Part shown: positions 24,336 to 32,102 of the stretch, one piece after another | Position numbering within the stretch: position 1 is the first letter of the stretch | Layout of the letters: each line of letters begins with the position of its first letter | Assembly: GCF_012113595.1 (NCBI RefSeq) | Contig: NZ_CP050831.1 | Coordinates: 4,216,001 to 4,280,000 of the forward strand | Reading direction: 5' to 3' | DNA from: Bacteroides faecium | GTDB taxonomy: Bacteria > Bacteroidota > Bacteroidia > Bacteroidales > Bacteroidaceae | DNA length: 64,000 nucleotides | Notes under the pieces: generated by a model | What the model was told of the DNA's origin: nothing | Databases searched by the model: none | Seen by the model: the letters and a program-made list of their open reading frames with translations, nothing else | Program-made: the position numbers and the translations under genes

Positions 24336-24418
24336 GCCACCGCCGGGCGCCAATGCGTAAGCCCGGAGTGAATAACCCGCATAGGTAGTACACTGACCAC
24401 GTCGCTGTGGTCGGTGGC
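24336..24418 (+). ncRNA. Three-stem structured element before the lectin-type fimbrillin
   Basis: Outer stem GCCACCG (24336-24342) with CGGTGGC (24412-24418). Stem two CCGGGC (24343-24348) with GCCCGG (24361-24366). Stem three GACCAC (24395-24400) with GTGGTC (24407-24412). All pairs are perfect and together suggest a three-way junction with a 28-base single-stranded joint. It lies 63 bases upstream of the ATG at 24482, so it would be in the leader between pilin and tip genes. A regulatory leader RNA or processing site is inferred; I match it to no known family. Confidence 0.55.
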
Positions 24419-24481
24419 ACGATAGAGGAGAGAGAAAGATAAAAGGATCAAAAACAAGAAAACAGAAAAAAAGACAATGAT

Positions 24482-26359
24482 ATGACAGGCAAGTTGATTA
24501 CATTCAGACATTTAGTGGTGGCGGGCATCCTTTGCCTCGCCTGTGCCTCGTGCAGTGACGACAGCGATGCCGACAATCGGCTGCTCGACGGGAAATATCC
24601 CATGATGTTCAGTGGCAGCGTGGACGGATTGACCGCTACCCGTGCCACAACCAGTGCCGATGGAGAAACCTCGTGGGAAGCGAACGACCCCGTAGCCATC
24701 AGCATGGACGGCGGCGCGAACCATAAAGAATATAAGATAAGCAATACAACCGACGGTTCGATGGTTCCCAATGGCGATGGAAACACCCTCTATTGGCAGA
24801 AGTCCAACGAAAAGAAAACCCTTGCGGCATGGCATCCAGTGAGTTGCACCATCGGCAGCAGCACCGGCGGCAGTGAAGTAAACATCACCGACCAGAGTTC
24901 CGGTTTCGGTACTTTGGAGAATATACTTCATGCCCCGGCGAAGGACTATACATACAGTAGCGGCGGCAACGTTGCTTTCAACTTCCGCCACGCGTTGGCA
25001 AAGGTGAAGGTTACGCTAAAGAAAGAGGAAGGAAAAAACGACTTCACGGACGATGAGATTTCCGGCGCTACCGTCCGTCTGATGGGCTATACCGCAGGTG
25101 CTTTGGGCTATAGCGGCATGACGGGCAGCGGTGGCAACGGTGAGATTAGTCCGAAAACGGAAACGACAACTGCAACCACCTACACCGCCTTGCTTATCCC
25201 GCAGCAGATGCGGGGGCAGCAGTTTATCAAAGTAACCATCGGTGCCCGCGATTACTACTATACCCCCGCAGGAGATAATGACGCCAACCTCGTAGCCGGA
25301 AAACAATACGCCTATACCATCACCGTGAAGAAAGCAGGACTCGACGTAACGGTGACAGGCAACGGCACCGCATGGACGGACACACCCATCGACACCACTC
25401 CCGATGCCGATTTCGCCTTTCGCATCACCGCCCCCAGCAAAGGAGTGACGATAGCGGCAGCTTCCGGCGGCCGTTTAACCAATAACGGCAATGGCTCTTA
25501 CACCTTGTCGGGCGGGAACGCCGTCAGCATCACCAACGATAACGGTCCGCGTATCGGTGTAAAAGGGCTTTACGACGTAGCCGGTGACGGCACCACCTAT
25601 ACCCTGAAAAGCGACCTCTTAGTCGAATATTCATTGGCAGACGCTCAAGTGGGCGATTTCTACTGCCGTGCAGATAACGGCAGAGGTTATCTCGTTCCGG
25701 GAGACGCCGTTTCTATCATCGACCAATACCCCTGTGTCGGCTTGGTATTTTATGTAGGTCATCACCCTAGTGATAATACTGACTATTCCACTACGAAGAT
25801 TGGTCAAAGGCAATGTCATGGTTACGTGATGGCATTGACGGATGTGAACACTAGTAACGACCATCTGAGATGGGAATACAGGAGTCGTGACAACAAATAC
25901 GACCAGCGAGTCGGTGCTTCCACTAGTGATAGCGATTGGAACGGTTATAGTAATACCCAGGCAATAAAGCAGTATGTAGCCGAACATAGTGACGATTGGG
26001 TAATGACAGACTTTCCCGCTGCCAACGGTTGCTTGCTATACGGAACAGACCAAAGTCTTTATGGCTGGCAGAAGGTGTACGCTGCCCCCACAAATAGTAG
26101 CGGTTGGTTTTTACCTTCAGCCGGTCAGTTGAAGTACTTATATCAGAATCGTTCAGATTTGGCTGCCCGCATTCAAGCCTTGGGTAGTAAACCCGGCAGT
26201 TCTTATATAAAATGGTTCAGTACAGGTTACTATTACTGGTCCTCTTCGGAGGGCTCGGACCGCAGCTACCGCGCGTACGATGTGGACTTCGGCAGCGGCG
26301 GCGTGGATTGGGGCTATAAGGACTATACGGGCGCTGTGCGGGCGGTGTCCGCTTTTTGA
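24482..26359 (+). CDS. Fimbrillin with C-terminal variable lectin-like domain, copy A
   Basis: 625 residues. Lipobox Ala-Ser-Cys (about Cys23), an Arg-Ala-Thr maturation site near residue 54, then a fimbrillin N-terminal half (about 30-310) and a middle beta domain (about 315-385). The C-terminal part is a lectin-like/DUF1566-like domain (about 386-625; Gly-Trp-Phe-Leu-Pro-Ser-Ala-Gly-Gln-Leu, then Tyr-Trp-Ser-Ser-Ser-Glu). The last 45 residues form a variable region of diversity-generating type that ends Val-Arg-Ala-Val-Ser-Ala-Phe. It is probably a pilus-tip adhesin exposed at the surface. The next gene carries a near-identical lectin domain. Confidence 0.88.
   Translation: MTGKLITFRHLVVAGILCLACASCSDDSDADNRLLDGKYPMMFSGSVDGLTATRATTSADGETSWEANDPVAISMDGGANHKEYKISNTTDGSMVPNGDGNTLYWQKSNEKKTLAAWHPVSCTIGSSTGGSEVNITDQSSGFGTLENILHAPAKDYTYSSGGNVAFNFRHALAKVKVTLKKEEGKNDFTDDEISGATVRLMGYTAGALGYSGMTGSGGNGEISPKTETTTATTYTALLIPQQMRGQQFIKVTIGARDYYYTPAGDNDANLVAGKQYAYTITVKKAGLDVTVTGNGTAWTDTPIDTTPDADFAFRITAPSKGVTIAAASGGRLTNNGNGSYTLSGGNAVSITNDNGPRIGVKGLYDVAGDGTTYTLKSDLLVEYSLADAQVGDFYCRADNGRGYLVPGDAVSIIDQYPCVGLVFYVGHHPSDNTDYSTTKIGQRQCHGYVMALTDVNTSNDHLRWEYRSRDNKYDQRVGASTSDSDWNGYSNTQAIKQYVAEHSDDWVMTDFPAANGCLLYGTDQSLYGWQKVYAAPTNSSGWFLPSAGQLKYLYQNRSDLAARIQALGSKPGSSYIKWFSTGYYYWSSSEGSDRSYRAYDVDFGSGGVDWGYKDYTGAVRAVSAF
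26225..26349 (+). other. Candidate DGR variable region, copy A
   Basis: In the 28 codons 26252-26335, 13 differ from copy B and all 28 third bases are identical. The varied codons are of types GGC, CGC, TAC, AGC, GAT, TAT and GCT, each derivable from AAC or AAT by changing adenines. The GC-rich block GTGCGGGCGGTGTC at 26336-26349 is where an initiation-of-homing site would lie. An extra varied codon (GGT/ATT) sits at 26225. Confidence 0.85.
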
Positions 26360-26428
26360 CCTATTTTTCTATTTATAAATTTATCTATTAAAAACAACCC
26401 GCCCGGCGGGTCGAAAAACAAAAACGAT

Positions 26429-28060
26429 ATGTTCTTATCCGAATATCCTTCTCTTTCCCTGTTCCGCAAGCATGGCTTGGGAACATTTCTGTCGCTGTTG
26501 CTGCTTTCTGCTTGCAGCCCCGACAACGATGCCCTGCCGGGCGACGGTGGCGGCAACACTTCGTCTGCCGAGCTTCGTATCGAAGTCAGCGCAAGCGACT
26601 TCGCCACCACCCGTGGCGATGTCGGCAATAGTAACGGCAGCAACAACACCGCTACCCGTGCCACCGACAACGGCAACATTACCTCTTTCGAGAATGGCGA
26701 CTGTATCGGCATCATCGTGCTGGATAACAGTAACAATGTGCTATCCGATAATATACCTTATAAATACAACGGCAACGCATGGAGCTTTGACGCCACTAAC
26801 AGCGAAGGTAAAACAGCCATCTACTACGACAATAAAGCCGTGAATCTGACTTACCTTGCTTACTTCCCGTACAGTAAAGAAGCGAATGGCGTAACCGATA
26901 TAGCCGGTCTGAAAGAGAAATTCCCGCCCCAGTACGACCAACGTACGAAAGCTGCTTACCGTGCTTCCGACCTGCTGGTGTGGAGCAAAACGTTTTCCGG
27001 CACTCCGTCAAAGACACTGGCGATAGCATTTACCCATGCTTATTCCTCGCTTTCGTTGTCGCCTTCGATAAAGTGCAAAATCAATGGAGCAGAAACAAGC
27101 TATGTCCCTTCCTCAGTTAGTGACGCAAGTTTCACCATCGGCACAGAACCTCTTTTGCCTTACTGTGCAGACGATGGCCGCCATCGGATAATTGTTTCTC
27201 CGCAAACGACGGATGCCCGTTGGCTTTGTGCATACGGCGGCGCCATGCATAGCGGTACGATGGGAAGTACGGAATTATCAGCTAATACCCGTTATACACT
27301 CGCCCCGATTTTGGATATTGGTACTTATAGTTTAGATAATGCATGCGTTGGTGATTTTTATTGCCGTGCAGATGACGGTACAGGTTATCTCGTTCCGGGA
27401 GAAGCCGTTTCTATCATCAACCTATCTTCTTGTGTCGGCTTGGTATTTTATGTAGGTCGTCACCCTGATGATAAGACTGACTATTCCACTACGAAGATTG
27501 GTCAAAAGCAATGTCATGGTTATGTGATGGCATTGACGGATGTGAACACAGGTAGTAACGACCGTCTGAGATGGGAATACAGGAGTAGTGACAACAAATA
27601 CAATCAGCAAGTCGGTACTTCCACTAGTGATAGCGATTGGAACGGTTATAGTAATACCCAAGCAATAAAGCAGTATGTAGCCGAAAACAGTGGCGGTTGG
27701 GCAATAACAGACTTTCCCGCTGCCAACGGTTGCTTGCTATACGGAACAGACCAAAGTCTTTATGGCTGGCAGACGGTGTACGCTGCCCCCACAAATAGTA
27801 GCGGTTGGTTTTTACCTTCAGCCGGTCAGTTGAGTTACTTATATGAGAACCGTTCAGATTTGGCTGCCCGCATTCAAGCCTTGGGTAGTAAACTCGAGAG
27901 TTCTTATATAAAATGGTTCAGTACAATTTGGTATTACTGGTCCTCTTCGGAGTACTCGGACTACAGCAGCTCCGCGTACCGTGTGGACTTCTACGGCGGC
28001 TACGTGGATTGGTACGGTAAGGACCGTACGTACGATGTGCGGGCGGTGTCTGCTTTTTGA
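26429..28060 (+). CDS. Fimbrillin with C-terminal variable lectin-like domain, copy B
   Basis: 543 residues. Lipobox Leu-Ser-Ala-Cys (about Cys29), then a fimbrillin part unlike copy A (about 45-300; Arg-Ala-Thr-Asp-Asn near 75). From about residue 305 it has the same lectin-like domain as copy A, nearly identical at DNA level except for the variable region. The C-terminus reads Asp-Val-Arg-Ala-Val-Ser-Ala-Phe. The identity continues about 27 bases past the stop, so the module was duplicated with its 3' flank. Probably an alternative tip adhesin. It lies 69 bases after copy A, last gene of the operon. Confidence 0.88.
   Translation: MFLSEYPSLSLFRKHGLGTFLSLLLLSACSPDNDALPGDGGGNTSSAELRIEVSASDFATTRGDVGNSNGSNNTATRATDNGNITSFENGDCIGIIVLDNSNNVLSDNIPYKYNGNAWSFDATNSEGKTAIYYDNKAVNLTYLAYFPYSKEANGVTDIAGLKEKFPPQYDQRTKAAYRASDLLVWSKTFSGTPSKTLAIAFTHAYSSLSLSPSIKCKINGAETSYVPSSVSDASFTIGTEPLLPYCADDGRHRIIVSPQTTDARWLCAYGGAMHSGTMGSTELSANTRYTLAPILDIGTYSLDNACVGDFYCRADDGTGYLVPGEAVSIINLSSCVGLVFYVGRHPDDKTDYSTTKIGQKQCHGYVMALTDVNTGSNDRLRWEYRSSDNKYNQQVGTSTSDSDWNGYSNTQAIKQYVAENSGGWAITDFPAANGCLLYGTDQSLYGWQTVYAAPTNSSGWFLPSAGQLSYLYENRSDLAARIQALGSKLESSYIKWFSTIWYYWSSSEYSDYSSSAYRVDFYGGYVDWYGKDRTYDVRAVSAF
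27926..28050 (+). other. Candidate DGR variable region, copy B
   Basis: Partner of copy A; the matching 28 codons are 27953-28036. Varied codons here are mostly TAC, with AGC, TCC, CGT, GGC, GGT and GAT. Invariant codons between them (TCG GAC, GTG GAC TTC, GTG GAT TGG, AAG GAC) are identical in both copies to the last base. The GC-rich block GTGCGGGCGGTGTC is at 28037-28050. Confidence 0.85.
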
Positions 28061-28092
28061 CCTATTTTTCTATTTATAAATTTATCCCCGTC

Positions 28093-28143
28093 CCAGCGGA
28101 TTTATAATCCGCTGGTCTTTCGTATCAGGATTTATAATCCGCC
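28093..28143 (+). repeat. REP-like doublet
   Basis: CCAGCGGATT-TAT-AATCCGCTGG (10-bp arms) is followed by GTATCAGGATT-TAT-AATCCGCC. Same design and spacing as the copy inside the DUF3575 gene (20832-20880). It lies 83 bases upstream of a truncated REP-associated transposase frame, the usual source of such elements. Confidence 0.82.
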
Positions 28144-28225
28144 TGTCTTCTCCGAACGTTTAAAATCCTTTGTCTCTTTCGATTTAAATCGTACATTTAT
28201 TCTCTCTAATCAAATTAGTATATCA

Positions 28226-28348
28226 ATGGATACTGCGAATCGAGTTTTAGATGAATTATATTTTGTTACTTCTATCGTTGTCGATTGGATAGATATCTTT
28301 ACCCGTCCTAAATACAAGCATATAATTGGGGAATCCATCCCGAATTAA
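28226..28348 (+). pseudogene. Remnant of a REP-associated tyrosine (IS200-like) transposase
   Basis: A 40-codon frame whose residues 12-35 (Tyr-Phe-Val-Thr-Ser-Ile-Val-Val-Asp-Trp-Ile-Asp-Ile-Phe-Thr-Arg-Pro-Lys-Tyr) match the N-terminus of RAYT/Y1 transposases. It stops at TAA before the catalytic His-x-His and Tyr segments, so only the start survives. It sits beside a REP-like doublet. Confidence 0.75.
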
Positions 28349-28410
28349 ATCTTTTTAACGCTTATGATTATAAATCTGTCTGTTCTTGTCGTATGGAAAC
28401 AAAGAAATTC

Positions 28411-28445
28411 CCCTGCCACCACTTGTTGTGTGAGTGGTGGCGGGG
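28411..28445. terminator. Strong GC hairpin between RAYT remnant and Rpn gene
   Basis: CCCTGCCACCACT (28411-28423) pairs with AGTGGTGGCGGGG (28433-28445) with one wobble pair. It lies about 50 bases past the end of the leftward Rpn gene and may end its transcript, though the downstream bases (AATTTCTTTG) are only partly U-rich. Confidence 0.5.
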
Positions 28446-28494
28446 GGACGAAAACGGTGAGGGAGAACAGTCTGACCTCTCTACCGGGAAGCTG

Positions 28495-29442
<948 letters not shown>

Positions 29443-29494
29443 ACGGCTATCTCTTTTTCTGTGGTTTAACAAGTTCTTTGTGACAATCTTTCTG

Positions 29495-29502
29495 CAAAGA
29501 TA
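29495..29502 (-). promoter_or_regulatory. Promoter -7 box of the Rpn gene
   Basis: The minus strand reads TATCTTTG, 53 bases upstream of the ATG at 29442. This excludes the longer frame. Confidence 0.65.
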
Positions 29503-29674
29503 GTTCATAGAGTTGATAATCAGCAATCTTTCCCGCTAATTATTATAAATGTAGTGAGAGGTTTCCCATAAAATGGAGAATAATGGAATATAAAAAAGTC
29601 GGGAGTCGAAAATATTTCGACCACTTATGATAACATATCAGATGCAGCATCAGACAAAAAAGTAAAGCCGTTTG

Positions 29675-29706
29675 TTTGTGAAAGTAGAGGAAAGGATGTA
29701 TCTTTG
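29675..29706 (+). promoter_or_regulatory. Promoter of the AAA-like nuclease gene
   Basis: TTTG (29675-29678), 20 bases, TATCTTTG (29699-29706), then ATG at 29733. Near-ideal Bacteroides promoter. Confidence 0.75.
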
Positions 29707-29732
29707 TTTTCACTAATTCAACATGTATTGAT

Positions 29733-31499
29733 ATGGAACGATTTATGGATTATATATCATCAGACAGAAAGTTGCTGCCATACGGCATGATGAACTTCAA
29801 GGATATTCGTCTCGATAATTATTATTATGTGGACAAGACATCGTTTATCCCACTAATTGAGCAATCGGATCGTTTCTTCTTTTTCATCCGTCCCCGCCGC
29901 TTCGGCAAGAGCCTGACGCTGAATATGCTGCAACATTATTATGATGTGCATACAAAAGATTTGTTTGATGATTTGTTTGGTGACCTTTATATAGGAAAAC
30001 ATCCTACGCAAGATCGTAACAGTTATCTGGTATTGTATCTCAATTTTTCCGGCATTGATGGCGAACTGCACAATTACCGCAAAGGGCTGGACTCGCATTG
30101 CGGCATCACTTTCGAAAATTTCTGCAAGATATATGCCGACTACTTGCCGCAAGATACCTTGGAAGGGTTGCGTGAGGCAAGAGGTGCGGTGGAGCAGCTG
30201 GATTTTCTTTATCAGGCATGTGCCCGTGCCGGCCAGCAAATGTATCTCTTCATCGACGAGTACGACCACTTCACCAACGCCATACTTTCTGATGCCGAAA
30301 GCCTGTACCGATACACCGAAGAGACGCACAAAGAAGGTTACCTGCGCGCCTTCTTCAACAAGGTGAAGGCCGGAACCTATTCCAGTATCAAGCGCTGCTT
30401 CATCACCGGCGTCAGCCCTGTGACGATGGACGATCTGACCAGCGGATTCAACATCGGCACCAACTACTCCCTCACACCCGATTTCAACCAATTGATGGGA
30501 TTCACGGAAGAGGAAGTGCGCGAAATGCTGACCTACTATTCCACTACCGCTACTTTCCACCACACTATCGACGAACTGATAGAACTGATGAAGCCTTGGT
30601 ATGACAACTATTGCTTTGCGCAGAGATGTTATGGAGAGACTACCCTGTATAACTCTAATATGGTGCTTTATTTCGTCAAGAATTATATCCGGTATGGTGA
30701 AGTGCCGAGAAATATGATAGAAAGCAATATCCGCATCGACTACGAAAAGTTGCGCATGCTCATCCGCAAGGACAAGGAGTTCGCCCACGACGCCTCTATC
30801 ATACAGACCTTGGTGAGCCAGGGGTACATTACCGGTGAACTGAAAGAAGGATTCCCAGCCGTCAACATTGTGGATCCCGACAACTTCGTGAGCCTGCTCT
30901 ACTATTTCGGTATGCTTACCATCAGTGGCATGCATAAGGGAAAGACCAAACTTACTATCCCCAATCAGGTGGTGCAGGAACAACTTTATACCTATCTGCT
31001 GAATACGTATAATGAGGCCGACTTGAGTTTCAGCAGTTATGAGAAAAGCGAACTTGCCTCTAGTTTGGCTTATGACGGTGCCTGGCAATCCTACTTCGAT
31101 TATATCGCTGCCTGCCTGCAGCGTTACGCCTCGCAGCGCGACAAGCAGAAGGGCGAGTTCTTCGTTCACGGCTTTACCTTGGCGATGACAGCACAGAACC
31201 GCTTCTATCGCCCCATTTCCGAGGCAGATACGCAGGCGGGATATGTCGACATCTTCCTCTCCCCGTTGCTGGACATCTATCCCGATATGAGGCACAGCTA
31301 CATCATCGAACTGAAATACGCCAAGTATCGCGACCCCGAAAGCCGCGTGGATGAATTGCGGACGGAAGGTATTGCTCAGGCGAATCGCTATGCCGATACC
31401 GATACGGTGAAACGTGCTGTCGGTACCACCATATTGCACAAAATCGTTGTGGTATATAAAGGTATGGAGATGAGGGTGTGTGAAGAAATACTCTCTTAA
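29733..31499 (+). CDS. AAA-ATPase-like / PD-(D/E)XK nuclease protein
   Basis: 588 residues. N-terminal AAA-ATPase_like domain (PF09820): Leu-Pro-Tyr-Gly-Met-Met-Asn-Phe-Lys-Asp-Ile-Arg near residue 16, Walker A Arg-Pro-Arg-Arg-Phe-Gly-Lys-Ser-Leu-Thr near 53, Walker B Leu-Phe-Ile-Asp-Glu-Tyr-Asp near 170. A C-terminal PDDEXK_9-like nuclease domain carries Tyr-Ile-Ile-Glu-Leu-Lys-Tyr-Ala-Lys near 528. Bacteroides genomes hold many paralogs with variable content. Role is unproven; DNA-related defence or recombination is often suggested. Neighbours (Rpn protein, RAYT remnant) mark this as a mobile, repeat-rich patch. Confidence 0.88.
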   Translation: MERFMDYISSDRKLLPYGMMNFKDIRLDNYYYVDKTSFIPLIEQSDRFFFFIRPRRFGKSLTLNMLQHYYDVHTKDLFDDLFGDLYIGKHPTQDRNSYLVLYLNFSGIDGELHNYRKGLDSHCGITFENFCKIYADYLPQDTLEGLREARGAVEQLDFLYQACARAGQQMYLFIDEYDHFTNAILSDAESLYRYTEETHKEGYLRAFFNKVKAGTYSSIKRCFITGVSPVTMDDLTSGFNIGTNYSLTPDFNQLMGFTEEEVREMLTYYSTTATFHHTIDELIELMKPWYDNYCFAQRCYGETTLYNSNMVLYFVKNYIRYGEVPRNMIESNIRIDYEKLRMLIRKDKEFAHDASIIQTLVSQGYITGELKEGFPAVNIVDPDNFVSLLYYFGMLTISGMHKGKTKLTIPNQVVQEQLYTYLLNTYNEADLSFSSYEKSELASSLAYDGAWQSYFDYIAACLQRYASQRDKQKGEFFVHGFTLAMTAQNRFYRPISEADTQAGYVDIFLSPLLDIYPDMRHSYIIELKYAKYRDPESRVDELRTEGIAQANRYADTDTVKRAVGTTILHKIVVVYKGMEMRVCEEILS

Positions 31500-31511
31500 A
31501 ATAAATAGATT

Positions 31512-31991
31512 ATGCTGGACGTCATTCTGATTATAATAAGTGGTCTTTGTATGCTAGCCGGATTGGCCGGTTGTATTCTTCCGTTTCTTCCGGGACCACC
31601 TATTGCTTACCTGGGACTGGTGATTCTCCATTTCACGGATAAAGTGCAATATACCACGACGCAATTAATCGTATGGTTATTGATTGTAGCTGTATTGCAG
31701 GTATTGGATTACTTCACGCCGATGCTTGGCAGTAAGTATAGCGGCGGCAGCAAATGGGGAAACTGGGGATGTATCATCGGAACGCTGGTCGGACTTCTTT
31801 TCTTGCCTTGGGGAATCATTCTCGGCCCCTTTCTCGGTGCTGTGATTGGTGAGTTATTAGGGAATAAGGAGTTTTCCCAGGCACTCAAGTCCGGGTTCGG
31901 CTCATTGCTCGGATTCATCCTCGGCACTTTGCTGAAGTTTGTTGTCTGCGGTTATTTCTGCTATCAGTTTATAGTCGGACTCGTCCGGTAA
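31512..31991 (+). CDS. DUF456 membrane protein
   Basis: 159 residues with four to five hydrophobic spans: residues 1-25, 28-45, 55-72, 95-125 (Gly-Thr-Leu-Val-Gly-Leu-Leu-Phe-Leu-Pro-Trp-Gly), 135-159. Glycine-rich helices and the Gly-Pro-Phe-Leu-Gly-Ala motif fit DUF456. Function unknown. It follows the previous gene by 12 bases. Confidence 0.8.
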   Translation: MLDVILIIISGLCMLAGLAGCILPFLPGPPIAYLGLVILHFTDKVQYTTTQLIVWLLIVAVLQVLDYFTPMLGSKYSGGSKWGNWGCIIGTLVGLLFLPWGIILGPFLGAVIGELLGNKEFSQALKSGFGSLLGFILGTLLKFVVCGYFCYQFIVGLVR

Positions 31992-32013
31992 ATCAATTTA
32001 ATGTTGTAAAACA

Positions 32014-32094
32014 TTCGTCTATATAGTATATCTATTGTACTGAAATAGAGTACTAAATCAATGTGCGTTCGTCTTTATTGAAATAGCACATTGA
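32014..32094 (+). promoter_or_regulatory. Repeats and palindrome upstream of the beta-helix/GH31 operon
   Basis: TTCGTCTATAT (32014-32024) recurs as TTCGTCTTTAT (32068-32078). TCAATGTGC (32058-32066) is exactly inverted at 32086-32094, ending 8 bases before the ATG at 32103. GTACT/AGTAC flank 32037-32053. A relative of the first motif stands upstream of the second methyltransferase gene (41572). Likely operator or leader structure. Confidence 0.45.
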
Positions 32095-32102
32095 GATAGT
32101 AC

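Noticed and set aside
26393..26428. Template repeat or IMH hairpin between the two variable genes
   Set aside because: The gap after copy A holds only a short CCCGCC/GGCGGG palindrome and AT-rich sequence, with no adenine-rich copy of the variable region.
29853..31439. 528-codon open frame opposite the AAA-like nuclease gene
   Set aside because: It is the exact antisense of a well-supported gene with Walker and nuclease motifs and has its own promoter on the plus strand. The antisense translation shows no recognisable domain.
31992..32102. Cobalamin riboswitch before the corrinoid cluster
   Set aside because: The gap is only 111 bases and AT-rich. I see no B12-box-like segment or the multi-stem core a cobalamin riboswitch needs.
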